From Bacteroidota bacterium (GTDB lineage: Bacteria; Bacteroidota; Bacteroidia; Chitinophagales; Chitinophagaceae), in the NCBI GenBank assembly GCA_013286315.1, contig JABDFX010000014.1:1-43280 (forward strand): a DNA stretch of 43,280 nucleotides, in the 5' to 3' direction. A program made the position numbers and the translations under genes. This document shows positions 31,352 to 39,974 of this stretch, piece after piece. Position 1 is the first letter of the stretch. The number at the start of each line of letters is the position of its first letter. The notes below the pieces were generated by a model that made no database searches, was not told the DNA's origin, and saw only the letters and a list, made by a program, of their open reading frames with translations.

Positions 31352-32050
31352 TTATTTAATTTTTAACCCGGCATTTGTTTTAATCTGATTGTGCACCTTA
31401 ACCGAAACCGGCCGCGGTTTTATGGATTGTTTAATACCGCCGGCTGCTTTAACAGTTGTTGAAGAGCCTGCGCCCACACTGGTTTTTGCAGTTGTTTCCG
31501 CTTTATTCATATCCGTTTTCGTTTTACCGGCTGTTTCCGCTATGCTTTTGTCTGCCTCATTTTTCATGCTGGCAGTAGTTTTCAGGGATTCGTTTGTTTT
31601 AGTATACCCGGTTGCCTTTGCTTCTCCGCTGAGCACTTCTGCCTGTTTTTTTGCATCTGCAGAAGAGGCTTTTAGCCCCGTATTTAAAGACGCATCCTGG
31701 CTTAGTTTATTGTTCCCGGAGCCTGCATTTGCGCCCGAATTGGCCTGTAAAGAGGCATGGGCGCTGGTATTTCCTTCTGTTGCCCCCTGGTTTTTATCAA
31801 TAGCCGATTTTGCCTTTTTTTCGACGGAAGAACCCGTCTTTTTAACCTTCTTTTTTGCCGAAGTAACGGAATGGTCCACAGCCTCGGATTTTATCCCCGT
31901 GTTTGTATATGCCTGTACACTGGCATCGCTTCCATTTTTAATTGTTGCTGCCTGTACGGTTTCTGACTGAGTGGTTTTAGTATCAGCCTGCTGGCCAAAG
32001 CTGGCAGCTGATAATAACATGGCCGTTGCCATTAATAGATTCGTTTTCAT
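31352..32050 (-). CDS. Secreted low-complexity Ala/Lys/Thr/Ser-rich protein
   Basis: 232 aa with a signal peptide (MKTNLLMATAMLLSAASFGQ). The rest is biased to Ala, Lys, Thr, Ser, Gly and Gln with no hydrophobic core, so probably disordered. It resembles stress- or desiccation-related or surface-associated low-complexity proteins, but no family can be named. It has a basic tail (KPRPVSVKVHNQIKTNAG) like the next gene's cationic tail. It is the first gene of the minus-strand group leading to the two-component system. Confidence 0.7.
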   Translation of the reverse strand: MKTNLLMATAMLLSAASFGQQADTKTTQSETVQAATIKNGSDASVQAYTNTGIKSEAVDHSVTSAKKKVKKTGSSVEKKAKSAIDKNQGATEGNTSAHASLQANSGANAGSGNNKLSQDASLNTGLKASSADAKKQAEVLSGEAKATGYTKTNESLKTTASMKNEADKSIAETAGKTKTDMNKAETTAKTSVGAGSSTTVKAAGGIKQSIKPRPVSVKVHNQIKTNAGLKIK

Positions 32051-32227
32051 AAAGTTTTTTTAGAGTTGATGAATAAATAACAGGAACAAACATAGAACCC
32101 CAAGATGAAGGGAAGATGAAAATATACCGGGTATGATAACTATGCTTTATCTGGATAACATATGGGCGCTTGCACCCTAAGGGAGGTGTTTCTATTTTGC
32201 AGGAAGAAAGGTTTATGGGGAATTAAC

Positions 32228-32410
32228 TCAGGCTTCCCAGAGCCCCCGGATTTTATTTAGCCTTTCTGAAATTTCTTTCAGTTTCCGGTAAATGATTTTT
32301 TTGATTGTAAACTTTACATTCTTACTAATGGCCTTGTCAAGTAAATCGTTGTAGTGTTCAAATTGATACTGTAAGGAAGCAATATCTGTTTTTAATTCCG
32401 AGGTTTGCAT
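32228..32410 (-). CDS. Small coiled-coil protein, family member 2
   Basis: 60 aa from ATG 32410 (MQTSELKTDIASLQYQ...); a 69-aa start at 32437 is possible but less like the relatives. The core ISKNVKF..KKIIYRKLKEISERLNKIR matches the 33056-33241 protein closely and the 27752 protein more weakly. Cytoplasmic, all helical, function unknown. The gene stands alone between noncoding gaps of about 180 and 200 bp that show no other features. Confidence 0.6.
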   Translation of the reverse strand: MQTSELKTDIASLQYQFEHYNDLLDKAISKNVKFTIKKIIYRKLKEISERLNKIRGLWEA

Positions 32411-32611
32411 GACCGATAATTTTGAGTAATACATCAATTATCAACCTCAAAGATGTACTACGATGAATAGCAGGCGCAACTTCCCCTCAAAATATACCAT
32501 TTGTATGCCAAAAATTTTTTGCTGTTGTTTTCGGTGCTATCAATGATCAGACAAATAATACACTATCAACATTATACCAGTGAATATGCTCTTTAAAATA
32601 ACAGAGATCCA

Positions 32612-32845
32612 TCAGGCAATCGCAGGGACTAATTCTATCCCGTCATCTAAATCTTTATTCTCTTGCGTATCCATTGGAGGTTTTCTGGAATCAATTTCGT
32701 TTTGAAGTCGTAGTATGACGTCTCTGCATTCATCAAATCCATCAGATACGCCTCCCCACCTCATCATAAGAGTATATTTTGATGTGTAGTCAGCTAACAA
32801 ATCATAAAGTGCGGATAATTCCAGGTCTTTTAAGTCGGTAAGCAT
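32612..32845 (-). CDS. Small helical protein, unknown
   Basis: 77 aa: MLTDLKDLELSALYDLLADYTSKYT..., then GFDECRDVILRLQNEIDSRKPP. Helical and acidic, without TM or signal. The motif of a Tyr-Thr-x-x-Tyr-Thr helix followed by a C-R-D-V-I-x-x-L-Q-x-E-I helix looks like a small family common in Bacteroidota, but I cannot name it. It stands alone, and the ~200-bp gaps on both sides contain no recognised features. Confidence 0.55.
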   Translation of the reverse strand: MLTDLKDLELSALYDLLADYTSKYTLMMRWGGVSDGFDECRDVILRLQNEIDSRKPPMDTQENKDLDDGIELVPAIA

Positions 32846-33055
32846 CAGAAGTTAGTGTATTTAAGAATCTTAAATACCATCAAAAATTGTGCTAACGTAT
32901 TTTTACGATATTTTATAAGGATCACCAAAAATGATATTAGCAGACAGCATTTTACAATCCGTACCCGACGGACTTTCTGCTCTAATGTAGTAAGGCTTTT
33001 TTGTAAATACCATAGGAAATATGGTATGTATATGAAATACCAGGCAGTGATTTCG

Positions 33056-33241
33056 TTATTTTTTCGCTTCCAGTTTTCTTAATTGCTCTAATCTTTTGTT
33101 TATCGCTTTCAACTTCCTGTAGATAATCTTCGTTTTTAATAATTCCACATTGTCCGAAATAGCTGTGGCTAAAAGTCTTTTATAATGAAAACATTCAATC
33201 TCTAATGCAGCGATCTCTGCCTTTGGGTCCTGGGCTTGCAT
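33056..33241 (-). CDS. Small coiled-coil protein, family member 3
   Basis: 61 aa from ATG 33241 (MQAQDPKAEIAALEIE...). A longer open frame to 33409 exists, but its extra 56 residues do not resemble the relatives. Residues AISDNVELLKTKIIYRKLKAINKRLEQLR match the paralogue at 32228-32410. Function unknown. Three copies within 5.5 kb suggest local duplication. Confidence 0.6.
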   Translation of the reverse strand: MQAQDPKAEIAALEIECFHYKRLLATAISDNVELLKTKIIYRKLKAINKRLEQLRKLEAKK

Positions 33242-33464
33242 TGCTGATAAATTTGGAGTGAGACAACGCCTATCAATCTTAGAAAACAACGGGCAAGTGA
33301 CTGGCTGGTTTGAGGGATAAATATGGATCCAAAAATAATATTTATTTATCGTGTTGGTAAAATGTATGTCATTTACATACTCGCTTGTTAGTAAAATGTT
33401 ATTAAACAACTTCGTAAAATAGGAGGGGACTCTGATTTTGTAGTTATATAGAATAACTCAAATC

Positions 33465-33724
33465 TGAACTGCACTTTTTTCATCGAATGAACCAGTGAAA
33501 CCGCATTTTTTACGTGGAGCTTTTTAAATATTATGAAGGTGTACCTCTACCGTTTTGATTGAAATGTCAAGTGCTACGCTGATTTCTTTGGAGGAATGCC
33601 CGGCTTTAATCTGTTTGATGACTTCCAGTTCTCTTCCTTGAGGGACTGAACTGCTGAATGGATGTTGGAGGATTCGCAGGATGTTGAGGTCGGATATATA
33701 AATGACGCAAATTGAGATGGTCAA
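33465..33724 (-). pseudogene. LuxR-type HTH remnant with frameshift
   Basis: The frame reads QGRELEVIKQIKAGHSSKEI, then SVALDISIKTVEVHLHNI, the GerE/LuxR helix-turn-helix, and stops. One frame over, the domain continues KKLHVKNAVSLVHSMKK, so a single-base loss in the run after HNI (about 33529) breaks it. No receiver or sensor domain and no ATG precede it; the frame starts inside the end of the Nudix-like gene. It is a truncated regulator, not a working gene. Confidence 0.8.
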
Positions 33725-34497
33725 CTCAAAACCACCCCTTCTTTCAACGCTTTATCATAAGCCGCCTTTTCGAATTTGTATAAGTGAGGAGCGCGATGTG
33801 CGCCAATGCTTCGCTTTTCACTTAGCTTTTTTAATAGTCCCAGGGTGATCAGCTTTTTAGGGAAATTGCTGATGTCCAGTTTTTTCCCCAGTAGTGTTTC
33901 ATACAAACAGTGAATTTCAGACAGTGTAAACTTTTCAGGCAGCATATTATAACCGATCGGATAATGATATAAATGTATACGCATGGTTTGGAGTGCCTCC
34001 CTGATCATTTCTTTATGATCGAATTCTACCCTGGGAACGTGGTCAATATCAAACCATTTACATTCATCCGACATGAGATCGGGCTTGGGGACTGATTTTT
34101 CAAAATCCGTAATAGAGTAAAAACCAACAGAAATAGTCTGATCGATCAGCCAGTTTTTTTTCGTTATACGTATGCCGGTTTTTTCAAACCATTTTTCTTC
34201 ATCGAAGTCTTTAGTTTTTGCCCGGTCAGGATCACCAAAGGTCTTGAACTGTTGTAAAAACAGGTTACCAATACCTGTCCGTTCTTTTACAATCCGGTTA
34301 GCCGCTTTTACCAAAGTTTCCGTTCGTTTTATATATCCACCCGGCAGGCACCAGCCTTTGATAAACTTATTTTTGATTAACAGGATCTTTAGCTGTTGCC
34401 CGTGATATCCGAAAATGGCACAGTCGATGGACACATGCGGTACATAATGCAGGTGGCCGTTTAATATAAAATCTTTGATTTCTGCCTGAGTATACAT
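33721..34497 (-). CDS. Nudix-like (NrtR/AraR-type) transcriptional regulator
   Basis: 258 aa. An N-terminal Nudix domain is followed by a C-terminal winged helix (~175-255; FTLSEIHCLYETLLGKKLDISNF, then LITLGLLKKL). The Nudix box GX5EX7REUXEEXGU is eroded: Gly54 and Glu60 are kept, but the two Glu of RE and EE are Ile69 and Arg73 (RIVKER). Hydrolysis is therefore unlikely and the domain probably senses a ligand, as in the NrtR and Bacteroides AraR regulators. It is divergent from a sugar-oxidation operon, with two TTTAGT-type palindromes between them. Repression released by a sugar or sugar derivative is the inferred mechanism. Confidence 0.88.
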   Translation of the reverse strand: MYTQAEIKDFILNGHLHYVPHVSIDCAIFGYHGQQLKILLIKNKFIKGWCLPGGYIKRTETLVKAANRIVKERTGIGNLFLQQFKTFGDPDRAKTKDFDEEKWFEKTGIRITKKNWLIDQTISVGFYSITDFEKSVPKPDLMSDECKWFDIDHVPRVEFDHKEMIREALQTMRIHLYHYPIGYNMLPEKFTLSEIHCLYETLLGKKLDISNFPKKLITLGLLKKLSEKRSIGAHRAPHLYKFEKAAYDKALKEGVVLS

Positions 34498-34535
34498 TGT
34501 GCAAAAATAGTCAGACCGGGGTTATAAAAAATTTA

Positions 34536-34554
34536 TTTAGTAAATATTACAAAA
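34536..34554. promoter_or_regulatory. Candidate operator 1 of the Nudix-like regulator
   Basis: TTTAGT (34536-34541), a 7-bp AT spacer, and ACAAAA (34549-34554): an inverted repeat with one mismatch to TTTAGT-N7-ACTAAA. It lies 39 bp from the regulator start. Confidence 0.6.
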
Positions 34555-34577
34555 TAGAAATATTATGGATACCTTCA

Positions 34578-34596
34578 TTTAGTAGTTATCACTAAA
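34578..34596. promoter_or_regulatory. Candidate operator 2 of the Nudix-like regulator
   Basis: TTTAGT (34578-34583), a 7-bp spacer, and ACTAAA (34591-34596): a perfect 6-bp inverted repeat. Its start is 42 bp from operator 1, about four helical turns, so both sites face the same side of DNA. It lies 27 bp before the first gene of the operon. Confidence 0.75.
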
Positions 34597-34623
34597 TAGA
34601 CCGAAATCAAAAAAACTTTAACG

Positions 34624-35616
34624 ATGCATATGAACAGGAGAAATTTCATCCGTAACACGTCAGCAGCAGTAACCGGCATGGGTCTGGCTTCATCATTACC
34701 TGCATTTTTATACGGAAACAGCAGTAAAGAACTATTTTTTCAGATAGCGATATCACAATTCTCTTTTGCCACTGAGTTCTGGAACAAGACACTCGATCCG
34801 CTTGACTTCGCTGCCAAGTCAAAGGAACTGGATATCCGTGGACTGGATTATTGTTCGATGTTTTTTGCTGACAAAGCCAGGGACCAAACCTATTTAAATG
34901 AACTAAAAAAACGCGCTGCAGACGCAGGAAGTTATAATCTCCGCATCATGGTAGATGGGGAAGGCGTGTTGGGTGATCTCGATGAGACAAAACGTCTCAA
35001 AGCCGTGGAGAACCATTATAAATGGATGGACGCCGCGGCAGCATTGGGTTGTCCCATGATCCGGGTGAACGTGGAAGGAGAAGGCAATCCGAAGGATGTT
35101 GCCAAGGCAGCCGTTGACAGCCTGGGTCGTCTGATAGAATATGGGAAGAAACAACAAACAGATGTGATTGTGGAAAATCATGTGGGCATATCCTGCAATG
35201 GTGCCTGGCTGGCAGGTGTCATGAAAGAGTTAAATAATCCGCACGGTGGTACTCTGGCTGATTTTGGAAACTTTTGTATTAACCGCACCAAACCGGAAAC
35301 CTATGATATCGCGGGGTATATGAAAACAAAATGCCTGGAAGAATATGACCGGTATCTGGGCATCACGGAAATCATGCCTTTTGCAAAGGGCGTTCATGCA
35401 AAAACCCATCTCTTCGATAATAACGGTAATGATCTGGAAACGGATTTTTACAGGATGTTTAAGATCATAAAAAAATCCGGATACACGGGATGGGTCAGTA
35501 TTGAATATGAAGGCGGCTTAATGAAATCGTATAATAAAGACAGCCGGTACCTGGATGACTATGCAGGGGTTACAGCGACAAAGGCCCTGGTTGAAAAAGC
35601 GGGCAGCGAAGCCTGA
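34624..35616 (+). CDS. Tat-exported sugar isomerase/epimerase-like TIM-barrel protein
   Basis: 330 aa. A twin-arginine signal (NRRNFIRNTSAAVTG, then a hydrophobic stretch) is followed by a TIM barrel of the AP-endonuclease-2/xylose-isomerase-like type. Metal-ligand-like elements are VIVENHVGISCN, TLADFGNFC, KGVHAKTHLF and WVSIEYEGG, in the usual order. Members isomerise or epimerise sugars, keto-sugars or inositols. Export by Tat means it folds in the cytoplasm and acts in the periplasm, alongside the two following redox proteins. Confidence 0.88.
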   Translation: MHMNRRNFIRNTSAAVTGMGLASSLPAFLYGNSSKELFFQIAISQFSFATEFWNKTLDPLDFAAKSKELDIRGLDYCSMFFADKARDQTYLNELKKRAADAGSYNLRIMVDGEGVLGDLDETKRLKAVENHYKWMDAAAALGCPMIRVNVEGEGNPKDVAKAAVDSLGRLIEYGKKQQTDVIVENHVGISCNGAWLAGVMKELNNPHGGTLADFGNFCINRTKPETYDIAGYMKTKCLEEYDRYLGITEIMPFAKGVHAKTHLFDNNGNDLETDFYRMFKIIKKSGYTGWVSIEYEGGLMKSYNKDSRYLDDYAGVTATKALVEKAGSEA

Positions 35617-35642
35617 TCTCTCATTCTGATAATCCTTCAATC

Positions 35643-37391
35643 ATGCAGATAAAAAAATCTTCAACTGTTTATGATGTCGTCATTATCGGTTCGGGTGCAG
35701 GCGGTGGCATGGCGGGTTATGTTCTTGCCCACGCGGGTATTAAAGTGCTGATGCTGGAAGCCGGACCGTTTTTTGATCCCGCAGTCGATTCACAGCAATT
35801 AAAATGGTCCTACGATTCTCCGAGGCGGGGTGGAAATGCTACCAGGCCCATGGGGGATTTTGATGCGGCCTACGGAGGCTGGAAAATGGAAGGGGAGCCG
35901 TACACCCAAAAAGACGGATCTGAATTTCAGTGGTTCCGATCCCGAATGCTCGGCGGGAGAACTAATCACTGGTCAAGAATTTCTTTGCGCATGGGTCCCA
36001 AAGATTTTAAATGCAAAAGCAATTACGGTGTGGGTGACGACTGGCCCATCGAATACAATGAAATAAAACCTTACTACGACAAAGTAGACCGGCTGATCGG
36101 GGTGTATGGTTCGATGGAAGGTCTGGAGAATGATCCGGATGGCATATTTCTTCCGCCACCCAAACCACGTCTCAATGAATTGTTCGTTAAAAAAGCGGCC
36201 ACCGGTCTGGGCATTAAAGTCATTGCGGGACGTGGTTCTGTGCTGACTGAAGCGCTCCCTGGAAATGCTGACAGAAAAGCCTGTTTCTTTTGCGGACAGT
36301 GCAACCGCAGTTGTAAAATCTACGGTGATTTCTCTGCCTCTTCCTGTCTCGTAATACCTGCCATCAAAACTGGAAATCTGACTGTCATCACAGATGCCAT
36401 TGTTCGTGAAATATTAACGGACGATCAGGGCCTGGCAAATGGAGTTTCTTATGTGGGAAGGCTGGATATGCAGGAATATCAGGTCAATGCAAAAACAGTC
36501 ATCCTGGCTGCCAGTACTTGTGAGTCCGCAAGGATTCTGTTGAATTCAAAATCTGCACGCCATCCAAACGGTCTAGCCAACAGCAGCAATGTCGTTGGAA
36601 AATACCTGCATGATTCTACACAAGGTGGTGGTGTAGGCATACTTCCGCAGCTCATAGACAGAAAACGTTTTAATGAAGATGGTGTTGGCAGTCTTCATTT
36701 GTATGCGCCCTGGTGGCTTGACAATAAGAAACTGGATTTCCCCCGGGGATATCATCTCGAAATATTCGGTGGTATGTGGATGCCGGGCTATGGCGGTTAT
36801 TTTGGATTCGAAGGCTCTATTGTTCCCTTCCTCAATGGATTCCTGCCGGGAGCGGATGGAAAGATGAAGGACGGAGGTGGTTATGGTGAATCATTAAAAA
36901 ATGATTACCGTCGCTTTTATGGAACCATGGCGGGAGTAGGCTGTCATGGCGTGTCCACTGCGAGGGAAGATAATTACTGTGAGATAGATCCGGCAGTCGT
37001 TGATAAATATGGGATCCCCGTTTTGAAATTCAGATATAAATGGAATTCGGATGAAATTTATCAGGCCCGTCATATGGTGGAAACAGGTCAGGCCATCGTA
37101 AAAGAAATGGGCGCCATTTCCCTGGTTCCTCCTGCAGGCCCGGAAACAAATTATGGACTGGATAAACCGGGCAAGGGAATTCATGAAGTGGGCACAGTTC
37201 GTATGGGAAACGATCCGAAAAAGGCTCCCCTTAATAAATGGGGCCAGGCCCATGATTGCAAAAACCTTTTTGTTACCGATGGATCCGTATTTACACAACA
37301 GTCTGAAAAAAATCCAACATGGACAATTCTGGCTTTGTCCATGCGTACCGCAGAATATCTGATTGACCAGCGCAAAAAACAGAATGTTTAA
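35643..37391 (+). CDS. GMC-family FAD-dependent oxidoreductase
   Basis: 582 aa. The FAD Rossmann motif VVIIGSGAGGGMAGY (about residues 11-25) is followed by the Glu/Ala-Gly strand LMLEAG. The second GMC signature region has SRMLGGRTNHWSR. The C-terminal VGTVRMG...NLFVTDGSVFTQQ has the active-site His (IHEVGTVRMG) and the Asn-Pro of NPTWTILAL. A CFFCGQCNRSC cluster (~218-228) may bind an Fe-S centre, as in gluconate-2-dehydrogenase-like GMC enzymes. No own signal peptide is seen; it may be exported by partnering with a Tat-signal subunit. It is between the isomerase-like and the subunit-3-like genes and oxidises a sugar or polyol. Confidence 0.92.
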   Translation: MQIKKSSTVYDVVIIGSGAGGGMAGYVLAHAGIKVLMLEAGPFFDPAVDSQQLKWSYDSPRRGGNATRPMGDFDAAYGGWKMEGEPYTQKDGSEFQWFRSRMLGGRTNHWSRISLRMGPKDFKCKSNYGVGDDWPIEYNEIKPYYDKVDRLIGVYGSMEGLENDPDGIFLPPPKPRLNELFVKKAATGLGIKVIAGRGSVLTEALPGNADRKACFFCGQCNRSCKIYGDFSASSCLVIPAIKTGNLTVITDAIVREILTDDQGLANGVSYVGRLDMQEYQVNAKTVILAASTCESARILLNSKSARHPNGLANSSNVVGKYLHDSTQGGGVGILPQLIDRKRFNEDGVGSLHLYAPWWLDNKKLDFPRGYHLEIFGGMWMPGYGGYFGFEGSIVPFLNGFLPGADGKMKDGGGYGESLKNDYRRFYGTMAGVGCHGVSTAREDNYCEIDPAVVDKYGIPVLKFRYKWNSDEIYQARHMVETGQAIVKEMGAISLVPPAGPETNYGLDKPGKGIHEVGTVRMGNDPKKAPLNKWGQAHDCKNLFVTDGSVFTQQSEKNPTWTILALSMRTAEYLIDQRKKQNV

Positions 37392-37408
37392 TCTTATCAA
37401 TTCTCATC

Positions 37409-38032
37409 ATGAACAGAAGGGAAAGTTTAAAAACACTGGGCATCGGAACCTTATCGGCATCTGCTTTGCTCGCTTCCTGTAAAACAGATACGGAGAATAC
37501 AAAGGCTGCGAAAGAAACCGTTGCTGATAAAACCGGGAGACAGGAATTTGAAATCATCCGTGACAAATCTTTGCAAGCCAAAAAGTTTTTTGATCCCGTT
37601 GAAATGGCAGCCATCACTGTACTGGCCGACCTTATCATTCCCAAAGATGAACACAGTGGATCTGCATCGGATGCCGGAGTGCCGGATTTTATTGAATTCA
37701 TTGTAAAAGATGAGCCGGAACACCAGTTACTCATGAGAGGTGGTCTGCACTGGCTGAACCTCCAATGCATGAACCGGTATAATAACGGATTTAAAGATTG
37801 CAGTCTGCAACAACAAACAGAATTGCTCAATGAAATCGCTTACCCGGCGAAAGCGACCCCCATAATGAAACCCGGCGTAGCATTCTTCAACAAAATGCGT
37901 GATCTAACCGCCATCGGTTTCTTCACCAGCAAAATAGGTATCCAGGACCTGGGCTATAAGGGAAATTCTCCGGGGAAATGGGAAGGCGTGCCGAAGGATG
38001 TACTGGAAAAATATGGGTTAACTAATGTATGA
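37409..38032 (+). CDS. Gluconate 2-dehydrogenase subunit 3-like protein
   Basis: 207 aa. The N terminus NRRESLKTLGIGTLSASALLASC combines a Tat motif with a lipobox-like LLASC, so it may become an exported lipoprotein. The domain body matches gluconate 2-dehydrogenase subunit 3: VLADLIIPKDEHSGSASDAGVPDFIEF, then LLRGGLHWLN-like and GFFTSKIGIQDLGYKG. It is the small partner of the GMC enzyme (start 17 bp after its stop) and probably carries the complex to the periplasm by Tat hitch-hiking. Confidence 0.9.
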   Translation: MNRRESLKTLGIGTLSASALLASCKTDTENTKAAKETVADKTGRQEFEIIRDKSLQAKKFFDPVEMAAITVLADLIIPKDEHSGSASDAGVPDFIEFIVKDEPEHQLLMRGGLHWLNLQCMNRYNNGFKDCSLQQQTELLNEIAYPAKATPIMKPGVAFFNKMRDLTAIGFFTSKIGIQDLGYKGNSPGKWEGVPKDVLEKYGLTNV

Positions 38033-38124
38033 GCGACTATTTTTTAAACAATCATTGAACAGATTGGAAAAGTGGCGCATAATGGCAATCGGGTAAATCA
38101 AACTGTTTATCTTTATTTTTTAAT

Positions 38125-38258
38125 ACAAAGGGGTGCCTTTCGGGGAGAATGCAAACGTGGTTGTATTCCCGATGAAAAAAGGCTGAGAATATACCCATTG
38201 AAAGAAAATTCAAAGACTTCTTTCATATACCTGATCCGGATAATGCCGGCGTAGGAAC
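38125..38258 (+). promoter_or_regulatory. TPP (thi-box) riboswitch
   Basis: The conserved thi-box blocks are present in order: GGGGTGCC (38130-38137), a P3a-like stem CGGGGA...TCCCG, GGCTGAGAATATACCC (38182-38197), ACCTGATCCGGATAATGCC (38229-38247) and GGCGTAGGAA. It ends about 13 bp before the transporter ATG, so control is probably at translation initiation. Binding of thiamine pyrophosphate would switch the gene off. Confidence 0.95.
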
Positions 38259-38270
38259 AAAAGATAAAAT

Positions 38271-38891
38271 ATGAGTTTACATGAGTGGGGGGATTTGCTT
38301 CTGCATCAAATGAAAGGCACGGATGCGTTGCAATGGCTGGCTGTTATTTTAGGCGTCGCAGAAGTATTACTGGCGAAATCCAATAAAATATGGCTGTATC
38401 CAACAGGTATCGCCGGCACATTATTATCGATCTACATTTTATTACTTGCCGGCCTTTTTGCTGAAAGCCTGCTGAACGGATATTATGTAGCCATGAGTAT
38501 CTATGGCTGGTGGTATTGGATAAAAAAGAAAAACCAACCTCCCGTAGAGATCACTTATTGTACTCGCAGGGAATGGATCAGGGTCATATGGATTGTGGCT
38601 GGTGGTTTCTTCCTGCTTTTTATCCTGTTGAAATATTTTACTAACTCTTCCGTTCCGGTCTGGGACGCATGGGTTAGTGCGACTGCCTGGGCAGGTATGT
38701 GGCTGCTTGCCAAACGAAAAATTGAAAACTGGATATTACTCAACATATCAAATCTATTTGCTTTTCCACTATTAGTCTATAAAAAGTTGCCGCTTTTTGC
38801 AGCGCTTACTTTGTTTTTATTTGTGGTTGCCGTTTTCGGATATTTCGAATGGCGAAAAATAATTAGTCAGGGAAAACTGTCTTTAGTATGA
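38271..38891 (+). CDS. pnuT: PnuC-family thiamine transporter (PnuT type)
   Basis: 206 aa with about seven TM helices and the PnuC hallmarks: YPTGIAGTLLSIYILL, LNGYYVAMSIYGWWYW and the late FAFPLLVYKKLPLFA. PnuC proteins import nicotinamide riboside, but relatives behind TPP riboswitches (PnuT) import thiamine. The thi-box directly upstream gives the substrate. Length and topology are typical. The next gene overlaps the stop by 4 bp (ATGA). Confidence 0.93.
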   Translation: MSLHEWGDLLLHQMKGTDALQWLAVILGVAEVLLAKSNKIWLYPTGIAGTLLSIYILLLAGLFAESLLNGYYVAMSIYGWWYWIKKKNQPPVEITYCTRREWIRVIWIVAGGFFLLFILLKYFTNSSVPVWDAWVSATAWAGMWLLAKRKIENWILLNISNLFAFPLLVYKKLPLFAALTLFLFVVAVFGYFEWRKIISQGKLSLV

Positions 38892-39949
38892 ATACTATTT
38901 CCCATCCATCTGAATTTATCCCGGAAGAGTTGGTCGATATCATTAGGAAAACAGCCCATGAAGCAGAAAAATTAAAGCAATTGCATCCTTCGCAATTAAG
39001 AATAATTCATGAGCAAAAATGGTTTGAACTATTTGTGCCGAAAATATATGGCGGTCTTGAACTCAGCCTGCCTGAAGCATTGCGATTGGAAGAAGCCCTG
39101 GCATGGACGGACGGCTCTGTTGGGTGGACCGTGACACTTTGCGGTGGGGCCGGATGGTTTATTGGATTTCTTGAACCGGAAATTATTTCAGACGTTTTCA
39201 ATATTCATGCAACCTGCATCGCAGGAAGCGGAAAGGCCGCCGGTATTGCAAAGATGGTGGAAGACGGTTATGAGATAACAGGAATTTGGGACTACGCAAC
39301 AGGAGCTGATTATGCTACAGCATTTACTGCGAATTGTGTGGTGGCAGCTGGCGGAAATCAGGTGATTCAACCCTTCTTATTTTTAAGAGATGAAGTCAAG
39401 GTGCATGAAAACTGGAACAGCATGGGGATGATTGCCACCGGCAGTCACTCATTTGAAGTATCGAGGCTCCGGATAAAGAAAAACAGGGGCTTTCATATTG
39501 ACGGCCAATATGCGATGCTTCCGCAGCCAGTTTATCAATATCCCTTTCTTGCCTTTGCTGAAACGACACTAGCCGTCAACATTTCCGGCATGGGCGTGCG
39601 CTTTCTCGATCTGTGCGCAATATTATTCAGGCAGAAGGAAATCGACTATATCCAGCCGCATCTGGAAAATGCATCGAAGAAAATGGAGGATGCCAGGCAG
39701 CTGTTTTATGAAGTGGCACAAAATTCATGGCAAGAATGTTTAAATAATCGTTCTATCCCGTCCTTGTTGTTAAAAGATATTACTCTTACAAGTCGAAAGC
39801 TGTCAACTGCAGCCAGGCAGGTGGTAAATGATCTTTATCCGTGTTGCGGATTGGGGGCTGCTAATCCGGATACTGAGATGAACCGCATTTGGCGAAACAT
39901 TCACACTGCTAGTCAGCATAGTTTGCTGAATGGTTGTGCTGATATTTAA
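38888..39949 (+). CDS. Acyl-CoA dehydrogenase-fold flavoprotein coupled to pnuT
   Basis: 353 aa of acyl-CoA dehydrogenase/flavin monooxygenase fold: the N-terminal helical domain (ELFVPKIYGGLELSLPEALRLEE), a middle beta-domain (GYEITGIWDYATGADYATAF, WNSMGMIATGSHSFEVS) and a C-terminal helical bundle (AARQVVNDLYPCCGLGA). It looks closest to the group D monooxygenase or dehydrogenase branch, which uses reduced flavin. ATGA overlap with pnuT means that it is translationally coupled and so under the TPP riboswitch, which suggests a role in thiamine or thiazole/pyrimidine metabolism. This is inference from position. Confidence 0.85.
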   Translation: MNTISHPSEFIPEELVDIIRKTAHEAEKLKQLHPSQLRIIHEQKWFELFVPKIYGGLELSLPEALRLEEALAWTDGSVGWTVTLCGGAGWFIGFLEPEIISDVFNIHATCIAGSGKAAGIAKMVEDGYEITGIWDYATGADYATAFTANCVVAAGGNQVIQPFLFLRDEVKVHENWNSMGMIATGSHSFEVSRLRIKKNRGFHIDGQYAMLPQPVYQYPFLAFAETTLAVNISGMGVRFLDLCAILFRQKEIDYIQPHLENASKKMEDARQLFYEVAQNSWQECLNNRSIPSLLLKDITLTSRKLSTAARQVVNDLYPCCGLGAANPDTEMNRIWRNIHTASQHSLLNGCADI

Positions 39950-39974
39950 ATCGTATCCGTCGCCAGCGTCTTAA

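Noticed and set aside
31389-31970. 193-aa plus-strand ORF
   Set aside because: Shadow of the Ala/Lys-rich secreted protein on the minus strand.
33242-33409. N-terminal 56-residue extension of the small coiled-coil protein
   Set aside because: The extension does not match the two paralogues, which start at MQ.
38072-38254. 60-aa plus-strand ORF
   Set aside because: It lies inside the TPP riboswitch; the conservation is that of the RNA blocks, not of a protein.
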